Source: Zygaena filipendulae (lineage: Eukaryota > Arthropoda > Insecta > Lepidoptera > Zygaenidae). From it: DNA of 64,000 nt. Shown piece by piece: positions 1 to 11,812 of the stretch (positions are counted from its first letter, which is position 1; each line of letters begins with the position of its first letter). Location: the NCBI GenBank assembly GCA_907165275.2, contig OU015677.1, positions 2,604,001 to 2,668,000 of the forward strand, given 5' to 3'. The notes beneath the pieces are model-generated. The model was not told the origin of the DNA, made no database searches, and saw only the letters and a program-made list of their open reading frames with translations. Both the position numbers and the translations under genes were made by a program.

Positions 1-1709
1 TTTATGTTTATAAATTGTGTACAAAACAACAAAAAATTATATTTTCTCTTTATTATGATAAGTTATATATTGATATTCTCCGGCGGTTCCGCTCGTGTCG
101 TGTTCGGAATTCGCGCAGGATTCCTCATATCAGGATGGATGTACGGTCTCTCCTGTTCCTAGCGGTATCCTTCTTAAGAACTTCCAGAATTCATATTCGC
201 ACAGGAACTCTTTATTCCGAGATAAAGAGCATCCTGTCACTCGAGGATACTGTAGCTTTCTATTAGTGCAAGAATTTTTTGAATCTGTACAGTAGTTCCA
301 GAATTTTTTTTTCATGAGCGAATTTACAGCAATTTGGTATGTGTATTTTCCAACTTTTGACAAAGTTGTCTATGTCTAATGAGCATCGAACCGGTTACCT
401 CTACATCACGTTACCTCTACTACTCTCATGCAAGCCAAGTTTCTGCGCTTGTACATGGCCACACTGTGGGTTCAATTATAATTAAATCTAATTTAACATA
501 CTAGTTCAAGAAAGGATAGATATAACAGAGTGTTATAGAAAGGTGTAGTCGTATTTCAAGATCGTGATCTGGTAATCTTATAAAATATTTAGACTGTAGA
601 ATGTAGCCCTAAAACAGTACTTTATAATATCACAACCGAAACAAAAAAACATTAAACGACTACTTCCGCAACAAAATAAACATTTCACATCACTAGGTAG
701 GTCATAAATCGGTTACAGGTGACGGATTCAAGATAGTTTAATGCAATTTATCACCGTTTAAGCTTTTCACAGACAAGTTAATAAAGACAAATCTTGCTTG
801 TAAGGTAGTTAATTTCATCGTACTGGTTCCGTTACTTGTGTCAAATCATTGCAGATGATAACGAGAACACAACCTTCAAATACGACTACACCTTTCTGTA
901 ACATCCTGTAGAGGTGATTTTACTTTCGATAAATAAAACACACTTTTTTTGCAAGTGATTCGAGATTATTAGTTAATAATAATAATAATAAAAAACAATT
1001 TAACATTATTTTATCCACTATTGGTTCTCGAAATTCTTCATTAGTTAGGTATATTTATTTTGATTTTTCACTACATTTTAAAAGGTACAATCGTTTTTTG
1101 TATGTGTTCAGGGATATTTTTTGTTCAACAAATCAACAAAGCATTACGTTATAACAGTTGAAAATTGTGATTTTCATTATTAAATCCTATTTTCAACCGA
1201 TTACACCGTACTATGTTACTTAAAATTGTATATAATGTTTTTATTACATAGATATGGTAACAATAAAAGAATGCATTTTCATTTACTCTTCAATATGTTC
1301 AGTTAATGTGTAAAAATATAATATACTTTTAATAGATTTTTTTTTAATTTTCATTAATTCCAACAAATCAATATTAGTATTCGATTAAGTCAAAACAAAA
1401 AAAATTATTGAGTACGAATAAAAGCGTGTTATACAAAATTAACAGATGAAAAATAAAGTATTTCTACTTTATAAATAAACTACATTATATACCCGTAATC
1501 TTTGCTAACAATTGATCAATAGTTAACAAAATGATCTATTGTCATATTAAAAACCAAGAAACGAAGTCTCAAGATATTTAGTTTTTTGATAACATGATGA
1601 TATTATTGCACATTTAGGTATAATATAAAGAAGAGTATAGACTAGAGCATTTTCTTGAACATTTCCATGTGACATTCGGTTAGTGTGTAAATCAATACAT
1701 ATTAAACAA

Positions 1710-1860
1710 ATTCGTCCGCCGCGTCTGTCTGTCTGTCAGTCTGTTCGTGATAAACTCGAAAACTACCGAACGGATTCTCATGCGATTTTCACCAATGGAT
1801 AGAATATTTCATGAGGAAGGTTTAGTTACATAATTTGTCAAGCTTTTGTGTAAATTGGTT
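1710..1860 (+). repeat. Interspersed element with GTCT microsatellite, copy 1
   Basis: Contains GTCTGTCTGTCTGTCAGTCT, then a segment GATAAACT(C)GAAA...ACGGATT(C/T)TCATGCG...TTTTCACCAAT that recurs at about 50.26-50.37 kb. It resembles lepidopteran elements described as carrying (GTCY)n tracts. Confidence 0.55.
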
Positions 1861-1875
1861 GAAACTTGAAATATA

Positions 1876-2358
1876 ATGCTACTGCTCCGCCTGCGTGTTA
1901 ACACGTAAATTAGTGCGCTAAATAAGGCATTACTTAGATGTGGCCAACATTTTAACGGGTTAACTTACTAACGGCATTATTAATGACGTAAAACGTTAAG
2001 CGATAGCTCATGTGTCGGTTTTTTGGACACATCAAAGGGTTTTAGCGCGTTATTTAGCGCACTTAGCGGTGTTGGCTACATTAACGCCTTCCCATTCTGC
2101 GTGTTTTTTTTCTTTTTTCTTAAATTGCATAAATGCATATAATATTTTAAAACACTCATTGATGCAAAAATTATAGCTGCTTATACCTCCATTGCAAAAA
2201 AACAGCTGTTCGAAGCTTCGACCTCCATTTTGTGTTAACTCGTTATTTCACTAGAAATTAACGCTTAACGGCACGTTGCAAACTAAATGTAGCCAACACA
2301 TATATTAATGCCTTAATGAACGCGTAGTTGGACGTTAACGCAGGTCGAGCAGTAGGAT
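1876..2358. mobile_element. MITE-like element with terminal inverted repeats
   Basis: The left end ATGCTACTGCTCCGCCTGCG matches the complement of the right end (ATCCTACTGCTCGACCTGCG) with 3 differences. The interior contains a second inverted pair, AGTGCGCTAAATAA / TTATTTAGCGCACT (about 1913 and 2056), and repeated GTTAAC/TTAACG motifs. Length about 483 bp; no coding capacity. Confidence 0.5.
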
Positions 2359-2379
2359 AACGTTAATGCAGGTTGGTAC

Positions 2380-2434
2380 AGAGAAGGAAATAGGGTATTT
2401 CCCGCGGGAACTCTGAAACTAGCGCGGGTGAAAG
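2380..2434 (+). mobile_element. Helitron-like short element fragment
   Basis: Has AGAAGGAAATAGGGTATTTC, CCGCGGGAACTCTGAAACT and GCGCGGGTGAAA, the conserved 3' half of the family, directly abutting the MITE. Confidence 0.4.
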
Positions 2435-3753
2435 TCTACACTATTATTATATAAGTTTGTGAGTTCTAACAGATTATGCTTTTAAAAACTCTTTCACAGA
2501 TATGAAACTACAGCATCCCTCATGTCAAAGGATACTTTATAGAGTTCCCGAGGGTGTCTTAAACCTTGCAAAAGTGGTAGGGAAATAGCTAGTGTAATAC
2601 AAATTCGATTCGTGAATGAGTGATACATAAAATTGCTCGATGTTGGGTTACAAGTAAATGCTTTAGTCTATGCCTAACATCACATAAAAAAAAATCGACC
2701 AACTATTCCATTCTTGCCGTTTTCACACCAACTTGCTTATTTTTTTCGTAAAATTTATTTTTAATTACGACCACTCTATATTTTCGTGTCCAAATCTAAT
2801 TTTATTATAATAATATTATTTATTTTTGTAGTGAAAATTTAGCAAAAACATAGTACAAAAGTTTTTTTTTTTAATGTTAAAAATACTCGCTAATACCTAC
2901 CCAGCGATTTTATCCTATATTATAATATCTATCACTATTGCACTCTCTTTGTGTTGGTGTGCAATGGACATGCACAATTCACACAAATTACCGACGCACG
3001 CCGCAAAGACATGAATTTATAGACGTTCAATAAATAAAAAAAAAAAAACAATTGCTAAGTTTAATTCTAAATTTGAAAATATTTTGTGTTTTTCTACTTC
3101 ATAGTTTATGGTCAGATATTTATCGCGATTTTATGGCGATTTTTTATTTTTTTTTGTTTAGGACCATTGATTAGGACTAAATAAATAATTAGTTTTTTTT
3201 TTAATTAATATTTAGTAGATAATAATAAACAAAGAGATAATTAGACTTAAATGTATTTATATATGTATAGACGAAGCATATTATGTTATTTTCCCGTTTT
3301 TGTTTACATTTTATTCTTAAAATGATTATTATTGTAAATAAGGAAATACAGGAGATCTGTTATACCTACTATTCATTGATTTTCCATTACACGGATCGTC
3401 TATAAATTCAGGGCGTGCTATGTAGGTACTGGTATATTTTTAAATGAAATGGAATGGAATGGGAACTAGGGTGGGAAAGTGAAAACTTCTATCGGCTCAC
3501 TCGTATTTTTTGGTATAACAGGGAAAACCTCGTGCATCACGGCACGGTGCGTGACGCTATTAGATAATAATAAACCGACAGTGTACCCACCGGACGTTTT
3601 TACACTGTACGAAAAAGACAGCAGGACCAAGAAACAGCAAAGGGGTCTAATCTGAACATATTATTATGAATATAAATATTATTTGGGAATTAGATATTAA
3701 ACAGCGCCATCTGGTTTCAAAAAGGGCAGAGCTTTGTTTGTAAATGCATACTT

Positions 3754-3988
3754 GGACATAGATAAGCAATAGTGTATTAAACCAAACTGGAGAAATTTTG
3801 AGTAAATCGTGTTTTAAAATTATAGCGTCATTTTCTGTCAACATTTTTTATGTTCAATATTTAGTTACATACTTAAACAATGTAATAAGGTAAACACATA
3901 ATTAAAAAACGTTCCCTAACTCTCAATAAATCGTTCTGAATAGGTAACTTAATTTTGTGGGTTAACATGTTATTGCTTATCTGCGTCC
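3754..3988. mobile_element. MITE family GGACATAG, copy 1
   Basis: The ends GGACATAGATAAGCAATAGT and complement of TTATTGCTTATCTGCGTCC form imperfect inverted repeats of about 30 bp (both inner edges reach a GTTAACCCA-like sequence in copy 2). It is flanked by a 4-bp direct repeat ACTT. Interior 235 bp, non-coding. Copy 2 is at 13266-13504 in the same orientation. Confidence 0.65.
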
Positions 3989-4061
3989 ACTTATGAATTA
4001 TGATACACACTGAACACCGAGACTCAGGTTATATACAAATATTCATTAGATAAAATAATAA

Positions 4062-4140
4062 ATGTTCACACGGGAATCGAACCCGCGACACGGTATTGTA
4101 GACTGTAGTCAAGATCGTTAACTCTACTATAATATGAATC
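4062..4140 (-). mobile_element. tRNA-derived SINE relic
   Basis: The minus strand contains GGGTTCGATTCCCGTG, a pol III B-box, preceded by a degenerate tRNA-like body. No A-box is clear, so it is not a tRNA gene. Confidence 0.4.
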
Positions 4141-4463
4141 TAACTTTTACGTTTTGCCTCAAGCTTTAACTGTTTTCACAAAAGTAACTTTGACTGTTAT
4201 TTTCAGTAGGTAGATAGGTACAGAGCAGCAGAGCAGTTATTTACTGCTTGTTTTTTATAGCGTGAAAATGGTTAAATGCGGGGGAAACCGCGGGCTAAGC
4301 TGTATAGTTTTCCATTTACAAAAATACAGTGGGTCTTGCCATCCAGTATAAAACCGCCCATTGGCTGCCAAAGTTTTCACTTCCATGTGTCGTCGACCGA
4401 AAGAGCGCCAATTCTACTCACGAAAAACACAAAACAACCATCACCAATACCATCACCATCTAG

Positions 4464-4636
4464 CAATATTATAAATGCGAAAGTGAGTTTGCCTTAACGG
4501 CTCAACCGATCATCATGAAATTTTGCATGCACGTCGTCAAGGGTACAGATAAGGACATAGGGTATTTATTTTTTATCCCGGAATTCCCGCGGGGCTCCCA
4601 AAATACCCGCAGCTGAAATCGCGGGGAACAGCTAGT
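4464..4636 (+). mobile_element. Helitron-like non-autonomous element (about 173 bp)
   Basis: Starts near CAATATTATAAATGCGAAAG, passes ATCATCATGAAATTTTGC and TTTATCCCGGAATTCCCGCG, and ends GCGGGGAACAGCTAGT. The 3' CTAG end and preceding short stem are Helitron-like. Confidence 0.6.
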
Positions 4637-4659
4637 TCCATAATTTATAACTAGGTACG

Positions 4660-5046
4660 TAAAGACGCGGCACTCTCCGCCCCCCGCCTTCGTGCCTCCC
4701 CGCGCCCCGCCGCGACGTAGCGGTGGGCCTGGAGGTGGTAATGGTGCAGGCTGTCATTGCTGTGTGTGTGCAATCATCGGACAATATCAACTTGAATGTC
4801 CCCCCCTGCCCTACGCCGCACGCGCACCCGCAGGCCTCCCACCTGCAGCAGTGGGGGAGGAGTTGGATCTGTTCGCCTGTATGGAGTATCGCTGGTGCAC
4901 ATTACATTACATACTGTCTAGCCAAGGATCTCCCCAGATATATCGATACTAGACATAACTGGCATAAAGCTAATCGGATGTCGCTACAGCCAAAGAATAG
5001 AGATTATAAAGAAGCGACACCTTCCACCAATGGGCATGATGACTAA
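4660..5046 (+). other. GC-rich island of unknown nature
   Basis: CpG- and C-rich DNA in an AT-rich flank with two overlapping short open frames (from about 4692 and 4723). The translations (Pro/Ala/His-rich) match nothing I recognise, and splice-like borders are not convincing. It could be a repeat fragment or an exon of a neighbouring gene. Confidence 0.2.
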
Positions 5047-5056
5047 ATTTTATTTT

Positions 5057-5304
5057 TTTAGTCCGTCTTGTAGATTAATAAAAATATGCGTATTTGTCCC
5101 TTTTTTACGTACTTAGTCAAAAAATAACGGCGATATATTGAGTTAAATTTCCGTGTGACGTCACACCTACAATATTATGACGTCGCGACCCCCCCCCCCC
5201 TCCCCACTCCTAAACTTTAATGCGGTCTAAGTATTTTTTTAATAATTCGAAAAAGCAAAAAATACGTGTCTATTATTTTTTTAATATTCAACTGACGGAC
5301 TAAA
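5057..5304 (+). mobile_element. TTTAGTCCGTC MITE-like family, copy 1
   Basis: Ends TTTAGTCCGTC ... GACGGACTAAA are inverted repeats. The interior holds ACGGCGATATATTGAGTT, a GTGACGTCAC palindrome and AAAAAATACGTGTCTATTAT. Related copies: 13605-13866, 15337-15550, 33328-33600, 44475-44575. Confidence 0.6.
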
Positions 5305-6559
5305 TAGAATTTTGATTTTTATACCATGTCAATCTTGTCATCATGCCCATTTTATGCCACCTCATACCCCACGAAAGTTTCTTGGAAATTGCGAGGAAAG
5401 TTAACCACATGTAAAATCTACATGTGACAATTATTTATTGACAGCTGACAGTTACTGTCGGCTCGCTGTCAACCTTACGATACACACACGCACAACACGT
5501 GTACACGTGTACAAGCCGGCTGTCTTTACTTGTGGGAAACTACTTGAATCAGTTCATTGCTATGGAGTATCACCAGGCAGCTACAGGAGTAAGTATATGT
5601 GGGGATCATATTGATAAGGCATGAATGGTTCGGTTTTGTGTTTTGAGTAAGTAGAATTGGACAGATTCACTATGACCATAACACGCTACGCTAAGATTAT
5701 GCGCCACAAAAATTATTTTATGCTCAAAGAAGTTAAAAAGAACGTGTCATGCAATAGCATACAGAATGCTCATTGGAGTTTTTTGTGGGAATCCAAGATA
5801 GCGGTTCCGTCATCTATTTTTGTGTCGATAAAAAAATTATAGAAGTATCTACGAAGTAACCATTGCCACAGTGACTGTTTTTTCTATGCGCAAGAAGATA
5901 TATGACATTTCGAGCTGATTTCGTCGCTATCCTCTAAGAGCTTCGAGAAAGATTTAGCAATCTATAGCATCATGGTTTGCAATTACAAACGTACAAAAAT
6001 GCAAATAAATTAAATGTGAAAGCCCATAAGAAGAAAAAGAAGAAGAATACTCCTTGATGTTTTTTTTTGTCATCTAGAGCATCTGTGCCTCAGACGCGCG
6101 TTGTGAACGAGGAATGTTGATGGTCATAGTGGATCATTGGATTATCGGATTTTACTTAAATTTTTACCCAAATCTTATTCATCTGAGATTACAAAAATAT
6201 AATCTTTTGGCGCAACTAGAGATCGCCCCATTCTTTGTACGCCATAATGGTATTCACCAGTTTCTTTTCAGTCTTCCAATAAAAACTCTTCTTTCACTTA
6301 AAAAGTCTAAAAAGGCCACTTTAGAGTTATTTCTCTAAAAGCAATTCATTACTTGAATTCCCGAAGCCAATTTTATTAGCTCGCAATTTATTACAGCAGA
6401 TTCTACTAAAATAAATTAGGACTACAATAATATTTCTGATTAATTTGAAAGTAGGTACAATTCTGTCTTTAACTTAACTTGTGAAAAACCCTTAATTTGT
6501 ATAAATCTAACGGTTTTCACAATTTCACTGTGCCATACCTATCCAATGGCGTATAATGG

Positions 6560-6820
6560 TCGATAATATCCAATGGCGTATAGTAGTAGTGCCTACATGA
6601 CCTCGATCATGAAGGAAAAGGAGGCTTTTGAGCGCGAGGAGGAGAAGCGTGCGAGAGAACAATAAAAGCACTCAGGGGTTGCCCGATGAAGTACCAATAT
6701 AGTTCCGGGCAACCACAAAAATGAGTGGCTTGGAGGAGGGGTTTTTAGTCCGTGCAAATCGGACACTCCCTGCCAGTACGGGCTGGCAGGGGTCCGTTAG
6801 GGATTTTCCCCTCCTCGTGG

Positions 6821-6874
<54 letters not shown>
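6560..6874 (+). mobile_element. 3' end of an R1-like LINE with 54-base poly(A)
   Basis: An open frame ends MKEKEAFEREEEKRAREQ then TAA at about 6663, followed by a 3'UTR of about 155 bp with a GC-rich hairpin (CCTGCCAGTACGGGCTGGCAGG) and an A-run at 6821-6874. Charged Glu/Arg/Lys C-termini like this are seen in lepidopteran R1-clade LINEs; the class call is tentative. It is 5'-truncated. Confidence 0.5.
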
Positions 6875-6876
<2 letters not shown>

Positions 6877-9800
6877 TGCTGAGGCATGTTTACGCCATTG
6901 GATACTGTCTGCCAGCTGACTCACAGCTGTTAAGCTTACAGTTTGCCGAATTGCTCAGAGTCAGCCGGCAGACCGTACGCCGCCGACTATGAGGTGAGTT
7001 TAGTGTGATCGAGTACCTTGTTGTGACCTTTTTAGACCCCTAAATAGATATACAGGGTCAGTCGTGTAAAGGATCAAGTCGAATAGGAACATCATACAGA
7101 CAGACATCGAATAAGTTTTGTTCAAAAGTTTTCAAAAAAAGAGAACCTACCTAATAATTTATGAGAAACAAAAAGGTCCAAGATATAAAAGCACAATACC
7201 ACAAACTGTGTTCTTGAGGTTGTATTTGATCAAGAGTCAAGTATTTATACAGGACTTGACCGAGTTGTGCTTCAGGACCCGACTACTGCACGGAATGGAG
7301 TTTTCACCTAACATTGAAAAAAGTTAAATCTTTTGAAAAAATATCATTCTTGAACATCCTTTTCGACTCACCCTATATAGAAAGTAATCGATAACTTTAT
7401 TAATAAAAAATATCAAACAAAAGCTAACCACAATATTTTACATACATATACGTACTAATAATTGGCTTAAGGCGCTTGAACCATCCAAAGTAGCTTGCAT
7501 GGCGAAAAAACAGTAGTTATATTTTAGGAACAACAAGAAAATCCTTGAAGTACAACTCTGGATGCTGAAGCACCTTAACTATCTGTTGCGGTTAACTTCA
7601 TAATTACGTTTCAAAATTACTAGGTATCTACTGAGTGCATTAGCTTTTCCTAGTCACGCCAAAACATAATTAGGTACTAGAGATACCAATCAATACATTA
7701 AATAAGTGTTGTTAGGTAATTAAGTAGAGGCATATCCATGATTTTTCATAATTATGAATAATTCGTAAATTACGTTGACTGTGTTGCGTCAACTTTGTAT
7801 TTTATTTTTCAAATTGTTATTTCGATTTCCAGTAGATTTTGTTCGAATCTCAGTGGCTGTAATTTTTATAAAATGTCGACAATTTTTATTAAAAGACATT
7901 GAAATTCGTGTATTTGCAAAATAATTTCAACATTCAAACCTACAATCCAAATTATTATTGTGCAACCATACGTCTGATCCTCCCACCAATTTAATATATA
8001 AACATTTTTTTCGTAATAACTAAATTTATAAGACGTAATTATATACTAAAATAATTTTATATATATTCGGTACACGTAGCATTTCAATTATTACTCTACT
8101 TACACAACTAACTACAATTTATATTATAATCGACAGTTATTATATGAATAAAGTCGATTATATTTATTTTGATTTTAAACAAAAAAGAAACATTAGCATC
8201 TTATTAAATATGCCATTCCAATAATATTTTACTACCATGGATTTTTTTTTTCAAGTATGAAAATAAAAATAACATAGGTAGGTAGAAGGTACGCATTAAC
8301 TTTTTGTAATCAGCCGATTTTTTCAGTCTTAGTGCTCTAAACATTTTTTTTTGTTCACCTAATTTAAATTACTAAATGACAAGCTAGTAAAAAATATTGA
8401 TAGAACTACAAAAGTCTTTTCCACTAAGGAGAGTGCATCTAATTTTTAAGTTATCGGCAAAATATAACATTCAATATGACATTCAAAGTTCATGTGTGGA
8501 TTATATTTTAAATTTTCAAATGTAACGTAGTTATTTTGTCTTCTTATTTTTACATATAAGATGGTATCAAACTACTTGCATTCGTAGGAAAGGTAGTTTT
8601 AGTACTAAGTCGTATAGTATTATGTCATCAGCGTAAATGTAAATTTCGTTGGTTTACAATCAGCCGGCGTTACGTAAAATACTCAGGGAACAAAATACGC
8701 TGTGGTGGGTATCTATCTGTTAAATTTACAGTTCAAATTCCCAACATTGAAGTCTCGCCCACGCCTGTGCCTGGGACATCAAAAGTAGAGGTTTTTTTTT
8801 TTCATTTAATCGTGATCCATGATGCATCAAGTAAAATCTTCATAAACGGAATGCAAATAGATAGATAACACGTTATCTATTGGATACGAAGATATATAAA
8901 ACGAAAATCAAATGAATAAATCGGATAACGTAGGTGGATCGTCAGGGCTAGAATTCAAACCAATGTATATTTCAGATAATTAAGATCCATATCAAATCTG
9001 GAAACGGAAATAGCTCATTAAATTACCTATAACCTAAATCTGGTCATTATTACATAAACAACGTTAAAATAAAAATAGTTTTAAAATTTTTACAGGTATT
9101 CATGACATTTACTTTTTGCGAGACGAAAAAATATTAATAGTAAAAAATATTAATATTAACAGTATTTTGTAATTAAGATTTAATAGTAAAAAGTAGACAT
9201 GATGCGAGAAAATATCTATTATGAAAACTAGCACTTGCCCTATATGACGAGCCACCTTAATGTGTATAACTGCATGATAATTAGGTTATTTAAATAATTT
9301 CTATTTTGAACCACCTGTACATTTTTTTAATAATAATCTATGTGATCTCACTATTTATGCAGAATAATCTTATATGATTATTTTTTATTATTATATGGAA
9401 TACGCAATCATATTATTTTACAAAATAAAACAAAAAAAAAACAAAAATATACTTATGAAACAGAAGAAAAAATCAAATTAGGTAGCTAAAAAAATAAAAC
9501 GAAAAATTATGGACAATAACAGATTGCTTTATTTAACAAAAAATATATAATATATAGAAAAAAAAGAGCAAAAAAAAAACAATAATTTTACACATGATCT
9601 CTTGCGAAATATTTCACCCGTCGTAAGCCCATTGTGAAAAAATTTGTTTTTTTAAATTTAATTATTTACTATTCTATTAATTATTAATGATAATAATGTA
9701 AAATTAAAAGTAACCCATTCCTCATAAAGATATTTAATATAAAATACATACGGTTAATTGCTATTTACAAAATACTTGTTATGAATTATACTTTTATTAA

Positions 9801-11694
9801 TAATAATATTATGTAACAGTCTATTTACGAAAGGCTATTTGACCAAACTTAATGTGTAAGTGTTAGAATAAATTGATGGTTACAGTTTTATAAACCTAAA
9901 CTTTAGCAGGCAATTTAACTATAAAAATAAAAAATAAAATATTTTTTTTGTAAATAGAAAAAAAATCCATAAAATGGTTTTTTAAAAATTAAAAAAAAAA
10001 ACGTAACTTGTAAATTTGTGTATTAAAATTATGCATAGTTTGAGATTGTGTTTATGTACTTTCCACTACAATTTATTATGCAAACACATGACGTGATAAT
10101 AAGTCAGACGTTATCCGACATGGCACCCAAGCGTACAAATGAGCGAATATAAAATGAGATCATATTTAATCTACTATATATAAAACAAAAAAAAAAGCTC
10201 AAAACTAAATAAATTGCCTGCTAATAAAAAAAAAAGAAAAAATAATTATAAGAATCTATTTTTTTGTCCATAAACGAATTAGATTTTTTGATTTTTTTTT
10301 TACCATTAAAAAATTACAGTACATTTTATATTTTTAAAATACCACAATAAAAAATGAACCTATATATTTATTATACAATATTTTTTTAGTCGGTACATTA
10401 ATCTTTTTGAAAATGAAAAATTAACGTATTTCGAAATTATGAAGGATATAGGTACCGGATTTATTTCAACTGTGATACAATATATAAAATACATAATAAG
10501 TAAAGAATATATAAAACCTAAGTGAAAAATTAATGTTACAAAAAAAAATAGGCAGTATTGTGTAGTCTCCTATATTTAATTTAAACTTATTTTGGGAAAT
10601 CTATAAGGAAAGAATATTATGTGAATAATAATAATTAGAAAGAAAAAAACACTGATAATAATCATTTGAAATAAATAACAAAATTACGGCATCTCTCTAA
10701 AAATATGTTAAAAAAAATTATTTTAATTATTATTATAATAATATTATTTATTTTTAAAAATAATAATTAAACACCAGCTTTATAGTATAATTATTTTGTA
10801 TCCGTACGAAAGTGGAACTCTTTCTGGCATTCGCGGTCTGCTATAACTCCCCTAAGTTTCATTCACTTAATAAAAAAACCCTCTATTCGCTATTATTATA
10901 TTTATTTATAATAATAATTAATTAATTAATTATATCAATCGTCATTTCACCATCCGAGAGAAATAAAATTAAACAAACAAAATTAAAATCATTTTGTTAT
11001 TCGTATTGTTCATTAGTTTTCAAGTCGTAAATAAATCCAACGGACTCATAAGTTAAAACTATTGTAAAATTTATAACAAAACATATTTCAATAATATATT
11101 ATAATATACAATGCATCGCGTCCAATTAAAACAAAACGACGCCTATGACCTTAAAAACAAATTAAATAGGTATTAAAAAGAATCATTTTTATTTTTAATT
11201 TAATTAATTATTATTGATTAATATAATTTTAACATTGTACGTACGTACCTAAAATATTACTCTTAACAGTCTCAAAGTACATACATACAAGTATTCATAT
11301 ATATTTATATATACTTTCATATTATAAACAGATATATTTTGTGTAATAATAATTATTCAATATAAATAGTTTAACAAATATTTAGGGGTAGACATATTGT
11401 TATGTTTGCGTTCATTATTTAGATAAACGAAAAACATTATTGAAAAAACAATAAAAAAACCAACGCATCAGCTGTCGAATCTGCAAGACAACGAAGAATA
11501 CGCGATCCCAAAAAACACCCGAAAAATCCACACAGTTTTCAGGCAAAAATGAAATCGGACGCGCACAATATTCCCGTGAACAGGTCCCTAATAAATTATT
11601 ATTACAAGTCTCATCGTATTAAAAAATAACATCGTCGTGCGAACGCGTCGTGTTATTCGCAACGTTATAACGTCGTGACGTCGTGACGCTGGAG

Positions 11695-11812
11695 TTATAC
11701 GAAGTCCACGGCGTCCAAAGAGAACAGCTCCTTGTAGAGTGCCGGGAACATGTGTTCCGGGTGGGCCGCCTTGAAACGGCACAGCGCTTGCAGGTGCATT
11801 ATCGATAGCTCC
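11695..11812 (-). CDS. HR3: HR3 exon 12: helices 11-12, AF-2 and stop
   Basis: Encodes [38 protein letters not shown] and the stop TAA (11697-11695). LYKELF is the AF-2 activation helix. The acceptor is CTCGTTTCCAG|GGAGC, and only about 28 bp upstream (transcript sense) begins a Helitron-like head and a long CATC-repeat tract, so the acceptor sits at the edge of a repeat array. Downstream is AT-rich; a minus-strand AATAAA lies at about 11193-11188 and another near 10906-10901, either of which could serve polyadenylation. Confidence 0.95.

Larger units (their letters stand above)
1..11694. other. 3' flank of HR3, intergenic, AT-rich
   Basis: No convincing coding exon. It holds a GTCT-repeat element (1.71-1.86 kb), a MITE (1.88-2.36), Helitron-like fragments (2.38 and 4.46 kb), a second MITE family (3.75-3.99), a SINE relic (4.06), a GC-rich island (4.66-4.9), a TTTAGTCCGTC element (5.06-5.30) and an R1-like LINE 3' end with poly(A) (6.6-6.87). 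From about 7.3 to 11.6 kb it is very AT-rich with no recognisable gene; the right end is likely the HR3 3'UTR. Confidence 0.6.

Noticed and set aside
4723..5046. 107-codon plus-strand frame as a gene
   Set aside because: No recognised domain, start context or splice support; kept only as a GC-rich island.
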